Part shown: positions 8,681 to 16,991 of the stretch, in pieces
Numbering within the stretch: position 1 is the stretch's first letter
Layout of the letters: every line of letters begins with the position of its first letter
Source: Burkholderiales bacterium
GTDB taxonomy: Bacteria > Pseudomonadota > Gammaproteobacteria > Burkholderiales > Burkholderiaceae_C
Reading direction: 5' to 3'
Assembly (NCBI GenBank): GCA_028868305.1
Contig: JAGWUS010000012.1
Coordinates: forward strand, 1-64,000
Length of the DNA stretch: 64,000 bases
Notes under the pieces: model-generated
Database searches by the model: none
Told to the model about the DNA's origin: nothing
What the model saw: the letters and a program-made list of their open reading frames with translations, nothing else
Program-made: the position numbers and the translations under genes

Positions 8681-9931
8681 TCAACGAGCCTGGGGGTTTT
8701 CCAGCAAGAGGGCAATTCCTTGCCCGCCGCCAATGCAGGCACTGGACACGCCGTAGCGCAAACCGCTGCGCTGCAACTCACGCCCCAGGGTGAGCGTCAG
8801 GCGCACGCCCGTAACCGCCAGAGGGTGGCCCAGGGCGATGGCGCCGCCGTTGACATTGAGTTTGGAGAGGTCCAGCCCCAGCTCACGGCCCACCGACAGG
8901 GTTTGCGCCCCCTGCGCTTCATTGATCTCGAAGCGGCCAATGTCGTCCAACTTCAGGCCGGCGCGTTCCAGCAGCAGCTGGATGGCGGGTGCCGGGCCAA
9001 TGCCCATGATTTCGGGCGGCACACCGACCACCGCTGCAGCCACCACGCGGGCCAGCGGCTTTTTGCCCTCAGTGCGCACATAGTCACCCGAGGCCACGAT
9101 GGCCGCCGCCGCCGCATCGACCAGCGCCGCGCTATTGCCACCGGTTTGCACCCCACCCGCGTGCACGGCGCGCAGCTTGGCCAGCACCTCCACCGGGGAA
9201 AGGCGGGCATGGGTGTCCTTGTCGACGGACGTGGTCTTGCCCTGCAGCTTGATGCCGCGGGTGGCGTAGCCTTCAAGTTCAAATTGCTCGCTAATCACCG
9301 GGGTGATTTCGCCGGCCAAAAAACCGCTTTCCTGCGCCGCCACAGCTTTGGCAAACGAGGCGGAAGCAAACGCATCCACTTCCTCGCGGCTGATACCGTA
9401 TTTTTTAGCCAGGTTTTCAGCCGTCTGGATCATGTTGATGCCGCAAGCGGAATCGTTCAGCGCTTCCCACATGAAGTCCTTGAACTCCACCGGCGCACCC
9501 AGCTTGAAGCCGGTGCGGTGGGTGAACGCCGCAATCGGGTTGCGTGTCATGCTCTCGGCGCCCACCACCAGGGCCACATCTGCGCAGCCATTCTGAATCT
9601 GCTCACCGGCCTGGCGGAACAACTCAAAACCTGTGCCGCAAATGCGCTGTGTCATCAGTGCAGGCACCGCTTGCGGTACTCCGGCATACAAACCGATATG
9701 GCGCGGCAGCATGAACTGCTCAAAGTCGCCAGGCGCCATGTTGCCGGTGACCACGGTGTTGATGTGCCCGGGCGACACGCCGGCTTTATCCAGGGCTGCG
9801 CGCGCGGCCTTGATGCCCAGATCGGTGGGGGAAATATGTCCCAGCGCGCCGCAATAGTCCACCATGGGGGTGCGCATGCCGTCGATCATCCAGATGTCGT
9901 CGAATGCGTTGAAAAATCCTTTGGATGCCAT
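8681..9931 (-). CDS. thiolase family acetyl-CoA acyltransferase
   Basis: A 416-residue thiolase. The acyl-accepting cysteine lies in QRICGTGFELF near residue 97. The His motif NVNGGAIALGHPLAVTG and the second active cysteine in SSACIGGGQGIALL are intact, so all three catalytic elements are present. The enzyme would cleave the 3-ketoacyl-CoA to acetyl-CoA and an acyl-CoA two carbons shorter, aroyl-CoA in the proposed pathway. It follows the ligase gene by 31 bases. The N-terminal extension before IDGMRTPMVDYCG is slightly longer than in FadA proteins. Confidence 0.92.
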   Translation of the reverse strand: MASKGFFNAFDDIWMIDGMRTPMVDYCGALGHISPTDLGIKAARAALDKAGVSPGHINTVVTGNMAPGDFEQFMLPRHIGLYAGVPQAVPALMTQRICGTGFELFRQAGEQIQNGCADVALVVGAESMTRNPIAAFTHRTGFKLGAPVEFKDFMWEALNDSACGINMIQTAENLAKKYGISREEVDAFASASFAKAVAAQESGFLAGEITPVISEQFELEGYATRGIKLQGKTTSVDKDTHARLSPVEVLAKLRAVHAGGVQTGGNSAALVDAAAAAIVASGDYVRTEGKKPLARVVAAAVVGVPPEIMGIGPAPAIQLLLERAGLKLDDIGRFEINEAQGAQTLSVGRELGLDLSKLNVNGGAIALGHPLAVTGVRLTLTLGRELQRSGLRYGVSSACIGGGQGIALLLENPQAR

Positions 9932-9962
9932 GTGAGTGTCCTTGGTTGGGGTCGTCGGTGCG

Positions 9963-11834
9963 TTACTTGGATTGGGGTGTCAGGGTGTTGGGCAGAGACC
10001 CGTCATGCAGGGCGTCCACCATGGCGGCGCGGCAGGCCAGCACCGCGCGCTGGTTGATGGAGCCCTTGTCAGTCACCTCACCCCGATCCAGCGACGGCAG
10101 CTCCTCGAGCAGGCACAGCTTGGCAATGCGGTTGGCACTGCCGGTGGCCGTAGCCGCCAGGGTGTTGAGCATGGTCTGAAAATGTGCCACCACGGGGGCA
10201 GACGCCAGTACCGCGTCTACGGCGGCCTCTGCAGGCAGCCCGCTCAACTTGCGGCAGGCCATCACATTGGGGAACACCATGGCGCCCACTTCGTGCATGT
10301 TGAGACCGGTAATCACCACGTCCTGAATGCAGGGCGCACCGGCCGCAATGATCTTGCCGCGCAAAGGGCCCACACTCACAAACGTGCCGGTGGCCAGCTT
10401 GAAGTCTTCCGCAATGCGCCCGTCGAATTTCAGCCCGAGGTGGATGTTGGCATCGTCAATCCACTTGACCGCATCGCCAGTGCAGAAGAAGCCTTCTGCA
10501 TCGAAATGCGCTGCCGTTTCTTCCGGCGCACGCCAGTAGCCTTGGGTGATGTTGGGGCCGCGGTAGCGCACCTCAACCTTGCCTTCGTTGGGCACCAGCT
10601 TGAGTTGCAGGCCGGGCGCCGGCAGACCCAGGTCACCGGAGCGCACCTCGGGGTTGGTCACAAAAATACCGAAGGGTCCGGACTCGGTCATGCCCAGACC
10701 GGTACCCATCACAATGCGCTGGCCCAGTTCGGCTTCTTCGCTCTCAAACAGGCTGTCCCACACCGGCTGGGCCATGGCGGCACCGGCATAGAAGAACATG
10801 CGGGCACGGGAGAGGAAATTCTTGCGCAGCGCAAGATCTGTTTTCATCGCGGTGGCGATTGCCTCAAAGCCGGTGGGCACATTGAAATAGACGGTGGGGG
10901 CAATCTCGCGCAGGTTGCGCAGCGTCTCGCCAATCAGCGCGGGCACAGGCTTGCCTTCATCGATGTACAGCGTGCCCCCGTTATAGATCACCATGCCGAA
11001 GTTGTGGTTGCCGCCAAAGGTGTGGTTCCAGGGCAGCCAGTCGACCAGCACAGGTGGCTCCTCGGTCAGCACGGGCATGCTCTGCGCCATCTGCTGTTGG
11101 TTGGCGCACCACATGCTCTGGGTGTTGATTACCGCCTTGGGCAGCTTGGTCGAGCCACTGGTGAACAAGAATTTGACAATCGTGTCCGGACCGGTGGCCG
11201 CCATGACCGCATCCACCGCCGGGGTTGACTGCGTCGCCAGCAAGTCGGCAAACGCGGTGCATTTACGGTCATCCACACTGCCATTGGCAAACACCACTTC
11301 CACATCCGGTGCCACCACCGCCTTGATGGCCTGGCAGTAGCGACTGGCATCGTTGGCAAACACCAGGCCAGGGGTCAGCGTGTTGTAGACGTGGCGCAGC
11401 TTGGAGTAATCGGTGCTGATGGTGGAGTACGCCGCGGATGCCGGGCACCAGGGCACACCTGCCAACAGACAACCGAGCGACAACAAGGCATGGTCCAGAT
11501 CGTTTTCGCTCAAGATCAGCACCGGACGATCGGCGCTCAGGCCACGCCCCACAATCGCCTGGGCGATATTGCGCGCACTGGCCAGAGCCTGCCCATAAGT
11601 GATGCGACGCCAGTCGCCTTTGGAGCCGTCGGCATTGCGTACGCGCTGCGCCATCCAGACACGGTCGGGGACGGTGTTCGCCCAATGCACCAGACGGTCC
11701 GTCATGCGGGTCGGAAAGTTCTCAAGTGCCTGTTCGGCCTGCAGGTATTGAACGCCTGTGTCTCCCTGGGACAGCACACCGCGGGTAACGCCAAACTTCA
11801 GAGGGCGGTATTGATGATGGGTTGTTGTCGTCAT
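9963..11834 (-). CDS. feruloyl-CoA synthase-like AMP-forming aryl-CoA ligase
   Basis: A 623-residue member of the adenylate-forming superfamily. The P-loop FLFTSGSTKLPKAV is near residues 226-239. GTGLGMTESGPFGIF is the A5-type motif, and the segment FFCTGDAVKWID followed by LKFDGRIAEDFKL holds the A7/A8 hinge. It lacks a conventional C-terminal A10 lysine segment in the usual place but ends with DRGEVTDKGSINQ, as feruloyl-CoA synthases do. The enzyme would activate a cinnamate or arylpropionate to its CoA thioester with ATP. The neighbouring hydratase, dehydrogenase and thiolase favour a beta-oxidative rather than a retro-aldol route. Exact substrate unknown. Confidence 0.87.
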   Translation of the reverse strand: MTTTTHHQYRPLKFGVTRGVLSQGDTGVQYLQAEQALENFPTRMTDRLVHWANTVPDRVWMAQRVRNADGSKGDWRRITYGQALASARNIAQAIVGRGLSADRPVLILSENDLDHALLSLGCLLAGVPWCPASAAYSTISTDYSKLRHVYNTLTPGLVFANDASRYCQAIKAVVAPDVEVVFANGSVDDRKCTAFADLLATQSTPAVDAVMAATGPDTIVKFLFTSGSTKLPKAVINTQSMWCANQQQMAQSMPVLTEEPPVLVDWLPWNHTFGGNHNFGMVIYNGGTLYIDEGKPVPALIGETLRNLREIAPTVYFNVPTGFEAIATAMKTDLALRKNFLSRARMFFYAGAAMAQPVWDSLFESEEAELGQRIVMGTGLGMTESGPFGIFVTNPEVRSGDLGLPAPGLQLKLVPNEGKVEVRYRGPNITQGYWRAPEETAAHFDAEGFFCTGDAVKWIDDANIHLGLKFDGRIAEDFKLATGTFVSVGPLRGKIIAAGAPCIQDVVITGLNMHEVGAMVFPNVMACRKLSGLPAEAAVDAVLASAPVVAHFQTMLNTLAATATGSANRIAKLCLLEELPSLDRGEVTDKGSINQRAVLACRAAMVDALHDGSLPNTLTPQSK

Positions 11835-11861
11835 TCTTTTTGTCTCCTGGGCCCGGATGGA

Positions 11862-12644
11862 TCAGGCCTTCTTCACTTTGGCGGCCTTGCCATCCAGAAA
11901 CGCTTTCACCCGCGCTTTGGCCTCGGGTGCGCTCTGGGCAATGGCCGCCATCATGGCTTCGGTGAAAAAGCCCTGGTCGGCAGGCTGCTCGGCAATGCGC
12001 GGCAGTGCGTGCATCAGGGCATAGTTGGTCAGGGGGGCGTTGGTGGCAATGCGCTGGGCCAGTTCAAAGGCCTTGTCAAACGCTGTGCCAGTGGGCACCA
12101 GATACTGCGCCATGCCAATGCGTTCGCCGTCCTGGGCGTTGTATACGCGACCGGTCAACATCATGTCTGTCATGCGCGCGGCGCCAATCAGACGTGGAAT
12201 GCGCACCGCGCCGCCCCCCCCCACAAAAATGCCGCGGGTGCCTTCGGGCAGCGCGTAAAACGTGGAGTCATCGGCCACACGGATATGACAGGCACTGGCC
12301 AACTCCAGTCCACCGCCAACAACCGCGCCGTGCAAGGCCGCAATTACCGGCACCGGGCCGTACTGCACACGCTCCAGCGCGGCATGCCACATGCGGGAAT
12401 GGTGCAAGCCCTGGCCCGCATCGCGCTCCTGCAACTCGGACAAATCCAGACCGGCGCAGAAGTGCTCGCCTTCGCCATCAATCACCGCTGCACGTACCGA
12501 GTCCGGCAAAGTCTCGAATACATTGCGCAGCGCCAGAATCAGGCCGTCGTTAAGCGCGTTGCGTTTTTTGCCACGCGTCAGGCGGATAACGGCAACTTCC
12601 TGGTTGTCACCGCGAATGTCAAGCTGAAGGTCTTTGGATGGCAT
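11862..12644 (-). CDS. enoyl-CoA hydratase/isomerase (crotonase) family protein
   Basis: First gene of the operon. The ATG at 12644, with GAGGA eight bases upstream, gives 260 residues; the frame is open to 12713 without a better start. The oxyanion-hole segments EHFCAGLDLSEL and HGAVVGGGLELASACHIRVA are present, and a Glu in ALPEGTRGIFVGGGGAVR matches the catalytic region of crotonases. The C-terminus is Lys- and Ala-rich. It would hydrate the cinnamoyl-CoA-type intermediate; a hydratase/lyase role cannot be excluded. A G9 run (C9 on the + strand at 12214-12222) encodes part of the four-glycine stretch and is in frame here. Confidence 0.9.
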   Translation of the reverse strand: MPSKDLQLDIRGDNQEVAVIRLTRGKKRNALNDGLILALRNVFETLPDSVRAAVIDGEGEHFCAGLDLSELQERDAGQGLHHSRMWHAALERVQYGPVPVIAALHGAVVGGGLELASACHIRVADDSTFYALPEGTRGIFVGGGGAVRIPRLIGAARMTDMMLTGRVYNAQDGERIGMAQYLVPTGTAFDKAFELAQRIATNAPLTNYALMHALPRIAEQPADQGFFTEAMMAAIAQSAPEAKARVKAFLDGKAAKVKKA

Positions 12645-12814
12645 GGTCGGGTTCCTCAATGTGGCTGAATTATGGTTATAAAAAATAACCAATTCAAGCA
12701 CCAGAAACGCCAATTTAGTAAGTGTTTACCCGTACTCCATACACACACAGCGTCTTCACACGGACGTGCAAAATCCGCCGCTCCGGCCACACGACCGGCA
12801 GCGTCAAGAATGAA

Positions 12815-13138
12815 TCAGGGTTTGGCGGGACGCCCGGGAACCCCGGGGGGTGCGTCAAGCACCTGCAACGCGTTGTCCTTGGCGAAGTTCATGCAGAAGT
12901 CCCAGGCCATGACTTCGTAGTCACGCAGATCCCTGTGCACGATTACACACTTCACTTGCCCAAAAGATGTGGGCACACACCAGGGTGAATATCCCAGATG
13001 GCTTCCCGGTTGCGGACCACCGGGACGGAACTGGCTCATCACACCCGCCAGACGCTCGGCCCAATCGCTGGGGCGAAAGGTTTTTCCCTGGAGGGTTACT
13101 CCCAGAATAAAAAGCTCTTTGGCGGGTGAATCAGTCAT
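12815..13138 (-). CDS. DUF3579 family protein
   Basis: A 107-residue soluble protein recognised as the DUF3579 family of Betaproteobacteria from the opening ELFILGVTLQGKTFRPSDWA followed by ERLAGVMSQF, and the later KCVIVHRDLRDYEV and FAKDNALQVLDAPP segments. No catalytic motif or membrane segment is visible, and the function is unknown. It lies on the opposite strand to argD. In related genomes this family is commonly found near arginine biosynthesis genes (recalled, not searched). Confidence 0.85.
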   Translation of the reverse strand: MTDSPAKELFILGVTLQGKTFRPSDWAERLAGVMSQFRPGGPQPGSHLGYSPWCVPTSFGQVKCVIVHRDLRDYEVMAWDFCMNFAKDNALQVLDAPPGVPGRPAKP

Positions 13139-13252
13139 CGAATAGATAGGTGTCGCAACAATTACAGGGATACCGCAATGGCATTGCTGCGTCGCAACAC
13201 GATTCTATCTGAGACACCCCGCCCTTTTCTGACAGGGTGCAATGACGGGCGA

Positions 13253-13978
13253 TTAGCCAAATTTCAGGAACATCTTGCTGTAGGGTCCCTTGATTTTTCC
13301 AATTGCAGCCTTCGTCGCCGCCGCATCCTGGGCCAGCAAAGCCGCTTTCAAATCCGCGACCGACTGCTGCACTGCTTTGAGGCTGCCCATGAATTCCGGA
13401 TTGGATGTCAGGGAAGCGGGGGCCTGCGTTCCCATTTGGCTCGCCAGATATTCCAGCGCCCCGACTTGGGCCAAAAGCTGCAATAAGCCCTGGGGTTGGT
13501 CCATCAACTTCACCCCTTCAATGAGCACATGCTCCATCTGTGCGTGGTATGCATTCATGTGGTCACTGAACACAATCACGTTGTTGCGCTGGCGCATTTC
13601 AGCCATGACGTCGCGTGCACGCTCCAGGGTTTCGTGGGCATTTGAAAGTTGATTCTTGCTAACTTCATCCGCCGCTTTGGCGTACACGGCAGTCACTTCG
13701 GAAAGTGAAGCTACGAACTTGGTATCCCGGTCATAAGGAGCAGCTGGCTTGCTACCGAACTGGCTCACAATCTGTGACCACGTGGCCTGGGCCTGAGCAA
13801 TGGCCTGCTGCGACTCGGCAACTGATCCGCTATTGGTTCTGAACAGTGCCACACGATAGGGGCCATAGGCTTGCTGCATGGCATCCGTGACCGGGTCAGC
13901 CGCCCACACCGAAGCACCGGATCCTATGGACAGCGCGATGAACGCTGCAAGCGACATTGAACGGGGAATTGATCTCAT
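13253..13978 (-). CDS. exported helical protein of unknown function
   Basis: A 241-residue protein with a Sec signal peptide of about 27 residues ending near ASVWA-AD. The mature part is alanine- and glutamine-rich and mostly predicted helical, with repeated amphipathic stretches (SVAESQQAIAQAQATWSQIV, ALLAQDAAATKAAIGKIKGP). Its build resembles periplasmic four-helix-bundle proteins such as cytochrome c-prime, but no CXXCH haem site is present. The closing PYSKMFLKFG is a distinctive tail. It lies divergently upstream of argD with about 180 bases between the starts. Function not recognised. Confidence 0.75.
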   Translation of the reverse strand: MRSIPRSMSLAAFIALSIGSGASVWAADPVTDAMQQAYGPYRVALFRTNSGSVAESQQAIAQAQATWSQIVSQFGSKPAAPYDRDTKFVASLSEVTAVYAKAADEVSKNQLSNAHETLERARDVMAEMRQRNNVIVFSDHMNAYHAQMEHVLIEGVKLMDQPQGLLQLLAQVGALEYLASQMGTQAPASLTSNPEFMGSLKAVQQSVADLKAALLAQDAAATKAAIGKIKGPYSKMFLKFG

Positions 13979-14157
13979 AGCGACTCCTATATAAGTGATT
14001 ACGCAATTACATCATACGTCGTTTATGTAAACACCCTGTGAAGCACCCCGTGAGGAGTCATCCCGGCGATGGCCCTAGAATTACCATTCAACGGCCCAAC
14101 TTGCATAGCCTTTGCGTTGGGCCGCCTTGTTTTGTGCAACCCCGGGAGCTTTTTCTC

Positions 14158-15378
14158 ATGACCGCCGCCACGCCCAACGCCCAGCCATCTTCACCCCACG
14201 TGATGAACACTTATGGCCGACTGCCTATAGCCCTGTCGCATGGCCAAGGCTGCCGCGTCTGGGACACCAATGGCTGCGAATACCTGGATGCGCTGGGCGG
14301 TATCGCGGTTAACACCCTGGGCCACAACCACCCCAAGCTGGTGCCCGCATTGCAGGATCAGATCTCCAAGCTGATCCACACCTCCAACTACTACCACGTG
14401 CCCAACCAGGAAGTGCTGGCCCAGATGCTGGTCGAGCGCTCAGGCATGACCAATGTGTTCTTCTGCTCAACCGGACTGGAAGCCAACGAAGCCGCTCTGA
14501 AGCTGGCCCGCAAGTTTGGCCACGACAAAGGCATAGCCTGCCCGGAAATCGTGGTGTATGAGAAGGCATTTCATGGCCGATCCATCGCAACCCTGAGCGC
14601 CACCGGCAACCCCAAGGTGCAGGCCGGCTTTGGCCCGCTGGTGGAAGGCTTCATCCGCGTGCCGATCAACAACATCGAGCAGCTCAAGGCAGCCACCGCC
14701 AACAACCCCAACGTGGTGGCAGTTTTCTTTGAAGCCATCCAGGGCGAAGGTGGGGTCAACCCCATGCACATGGACTACCTGCGCGATGTGCGTGCCCTGT
14801 GCGACGTGCGCGACTGGCTGCTGATGATTGACGAAGTGCAATGCGGCATGGGTCGCACCGGCAAGTGGTTTGCACACCAGTGGGCAGGCATTACCCCCGA
14901 CGTCATGCCCCTGGCCAAGGGTCTGGGCTCGGGCGTGCCGATTGGAGCGGTGGTAGCCGGCCCGCGTGCTGCCAGCATCTTCCAGCCCGGCAACCACGGC
15001 ACCACCTTTGGTGGCAACCCGCTGTCCATGCGGGCCGGAGTGGAAACCATCCGCATCATGGAAGAAGATGGGCTACTTGCCAACGCCGCGAAAGTTGGAG
15101 AACACCTCAAGGCTGGGCTGGAGAAAGCCCTGGGGGCCGAACTGGCCCATGGCGGCGTTAAAGAAATCCGCGGCCAGGGCCTGATGCTCGGCATTGATCT
15201 GTCCAGGCCCTGCGGCGCCCTGGTACAACAGGCGGCGGACAAGGGTTTGCTGATCAGTGTCACCGCAGACAGTGTGGTGCGTCTGGTGCCCCCGCTCATT
15301 CTTACCGTGGCACAAGCCGATGAAATCATCGCCATCCTCTGCCCACTGATCATTGCATTCCTCAAGGACGCCGCATGA
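14158..15378 (+). CDS. argD: acetylornithine aminotransferase
   Basis: A class III PLP aminotransferase of 406 residues that converts N-acetylglutamate semialdehyde to N-acetylornithine in arginine synthesis; the same enzyme often serves as succinyldiaminopimelate aminotransferase. The start at 14158 is preceded by GGGAG and opens with MTAATPNAQ; the longer frame from 14038 lacks a family match. Key segments: FCSTGLEANEAALKLARKFG (phosphate site), LMIDEVQCGMGRTGKWFA (PLP-binding Asp), and MPLAKGLGSGVPIGAV with the Schiff-base lysine. Its last codons overlap argF by four bases, so the two are coupled. Confidence 0.95.
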   Translation: MTAATPNAQPSSPHVMNTYGRLPIALSHGQGCRVWDTNGCEYLDALGGIAVNTLGHNHPKLVPALQDQISKLIHTSNYYHVPNQEVLAQMLVERSGMTNVFFCSTGLEANEAALKLARKFGHDKGIACPEIVVYEKAFHGRSIATLSATGNPKVQAGFGPLVEGFIRVPINNIEQLKAATANNPNVVAVFFEAIQGEGGVNPMHMDYLRDVRALCDVRDWLLMIDEVQCGMGRTGKWFAHQWAGITPDVMPLAKGLGSGVPIGAVVAGPRAASIFQPGNHGTTFGGNPLSMRAGVETIRIMEEDGLLANAAKVGEHLKAGLEKALGAELAHGGVKEIRGQGLMLGIDLSRPCGALVQQAADKGLLISVTADSVVRLVPPLILTVAQADEIIAILCPLIIAFLKDAA

Positions 15379-16349
15379 ACCCCAACACCAAAGGCATTCC
15401 CAGCACTTTGCCCAAGGGTGCGCCTCCGGTACGGCATTACCTGCAGTTTGCCGATTTCAGCACAGAAGAATATGGCTACCTGCTGGAACGCACCGCTTTC
15501 ATCAAAGCCAAGTTCAAGCGCTTTGAGCGCCACCAGTCACTGGTGGACCGCACTCTGGCCATGATCTTCGAGAAAGCCTCCACCCGCACGCGCGTGAGCT
15601 TCGAGGCGGGCATGTACCAGTTGGGCGGCAGCGTAGTGCACCTCACCACCGGCGACAGCCAGCTGGGTCGCTCGGAGCCGATTGAAGACTCGGCCCGCGT
15701 CATCAGCCGCATGACCGATATCGTGATGATCCGTACCTACGAGCAGACCAAGATCGAACGCTTTGCTGCACACAGCCGCGTGCCCGTCATCAACGGCCTG
15801 ACCAACGAATTCCATCCCTGCCAGATCCTGGCCGACATCTTCACCTACATCGAACACCGTGGCCCTATCGCCGGCAAGACGGTGGCATGGGTGGGCGACG
15901 GCAACAACATGGCCAACACATGGTTGCAGGCCGCCGCCATGCTGGGCTTTCATTTGCGCGTCAGCACCCCCAGCGGTTATGAACTGAATGAAAAAGTAGC
16001 CGTTACCCCGCACGGAATGGGAACGGGCAGCTATAAAACCTATAGCAACCCGATGGATGCCTGCAAAGGTGCTGACCTGGTCACTACCGACGTGTGGACC
16101 AGCATGGGCTACGAAGCCGAAAACGAGGCTCGCCGCAAGGCCTTTGCCGCTTGGTGCGTCAACCGCGAGATGATGGCAGCCGCTGCACCGGACGCGCTCT
16201 TCATGCACTGCCTGCCCGCCCACCGTGGCGAAGAGGTCGAAGCCGAAGTGATTGACGGCCCGCAAAGCGTGGTGTGGGACGAGGCTGAAAACAGAATGCA
16301 CGTGCAAAAGGCACTCATGGAGTACCTTTTGCTCGGTCGCTTGGCATGA
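15375..16349 (+). CDS. argF: ornithine carbamoyltransferase
   Basis: A 324-residue enzyme that makes citrulline from ornithine and carbamoyl phosphate. The carbamoyl-phosphate motif FEKASTRTRVSFE, the segment HPCQILADIFTYIEH, and the ornithine-site motif FMHCLPAHRGEEV, with the catalytic Cys, are complete. It starts in an ATGA overlap with argD and so belongs to the same operon. N-terminal length is slightly above the E. coli enzyme owing to the PNTKGIPSTLPKGAPPVRHY segment, common in Betaproteobacteria. Confidence 0.96.
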   Translation: MNPNTKGIPSTLPKGAPPVRHYLQFADFSTEEYGYLLERTAFIKAKFKRFERHQSLVDRTLAMIFEKASTRTRVSFEAGMYQLGGSVVHLTTGDSQLGRSEPIEDSARVISRMTDIVMIRTYEQTKIERFAAHSRVPVINGLTNEFHPCQILADIFTYIEHRGPIAGKTVAWVGDGNNMANTWLQAAAMLGFHLRVSTPSGYELNEKVAVTPHGMGTGSYKTYSNPMDACKGADLVTTDVWTSMGYEAENEARRKAFAAWCVNREMMAAAAPDALFMHCLPAHRGEEVEAEVIDGPQSVVWDEAENRMHVQKALMEYLLLGRLA

Positions 16350-16398
16350 AATGCCAAGCGGTGGCCCGCCAGGGCCAGCATTCTGTTTCGGCGCAGGC

Positions 16399-16420
16399 TA
16401 ACTTCGCATTGGCGAAGTTA
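16399..16420. repeat. inverted repeat hairpin after argF
   Basis: TAACTTCGC and GCGAAGTTA form a 9-bp perfect stem around a four-base loop, 50 bases after the argF stop. No T run follows, so it is not a standard intrinsic terminator; it may be a processing or stabilising hairpin between argF and the YkgJ gene. Confidence 0.5.
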
Positions 16421-16458
16421 AGCAAAGCGGCCGTAGCCAAAACCGCCCACACCCTGAC

Positions 16459-16776
16459 ATGACCGCCTGCACCACCTGTGGAGCATGCTGTGCCTGCTTT
16501 CGGGTGGATTTTTCCGTCTATGAAATGCAGGATGCCGGTGGCAGCGTGCCCTCGGGTCTTGCCGTCGAGGTCAACGGCAGTACCTGCCGGATGCGTGGCA
16601 CCGACCATGTTCCTATCCGGTGCGCGGCACTGACGGGCAAGGTGGGCGAAAGGGTGGGCTGTGGCATTTACGAATGGCGCCCGTCCCCGTGCCGGGAGTT
16701 TGAAGAAGGTAGCGATGCTTGTGACCGTGCACGTGCCCGACACGGTCTGCCCTCACTCAACCAGGAGACACCATGA
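16459..16776 (+). CDS. YkgJ family cysteine-cluster protein
   Basis: A 105-residue protein beginning MTACTTCGACCACFRVDFS, a dense cysteine cluster typical of the YkgJ/CxxCxxCC family, with further Cys in STCRMRG, IRCAALTG, GCGIYEWRPSPCREF and DACDRA. The IYEWRPSPCREFE block is the most conserved family signature. The cysteines probably bind Zn or an Fe-S cluster; the biochemical role is not established. It ends in an ATGA overlap with the next small membrane protein, so the two are probably translated together. Confidence 0.88.
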   Translation: MTACTTCGACCACFRVDFSVYEMQDAGGSVPSGLAVEVNGSTCRMRGTDHVPIRCAALTGKVGERVGCGIYEWRPSPCREFEEGSDACDRARARHGLPSLNQETP

Positions 16777-16970
16777 GCCAGAATGACGAAGAGCCCCCGC
16801 TGTGGCTCACGGTCCTCAAGCTGGTCGTTGTAGCCGTTGTTCTGATCGGTGGCGTGGGACTGGCCTTGTGGTGGGTGGATCAAAAGCAGAGCCAGAACCC
16901 CTCACCGGCCGTCAAGCCGGCAGACCCCTGGGGCATCGTCAACGACTCGCCCATCCGCTTTCGCCGATGA
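16773..16970 (+). CDS. small single-pass membrane protein
   Basis: A 65-residue protein with an acidic N-terminus (MSQNDEEPP), one strong transmembrane segment (residues about 14-34, LKLVVVAVVLIGGVGLALWW) and a polar C-terminus. It overlaps the preceding YkgJ gene by four bases and ends 21 bases before kynU. No recognised family. Coding potential is supported by the coupled start and the clear membrane helix. Confidence 0.7.
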   Translation: MSQNDEEPPLWLTVLKLVVVAVVLIGGVGLALWWVDQKQSQNPSPAVKPADPWGIVNDSPIRFRR

Positions 16971-16991
16971 AGCGCCAAAAAGAGGACCGCA

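Noticed and set aside
7353-8756. A 467-codon + strand frame opposite the thioesterase and SDR genes
   Set aside because: Covers two intact minus-strand genes and the intergenic gap; no domain.
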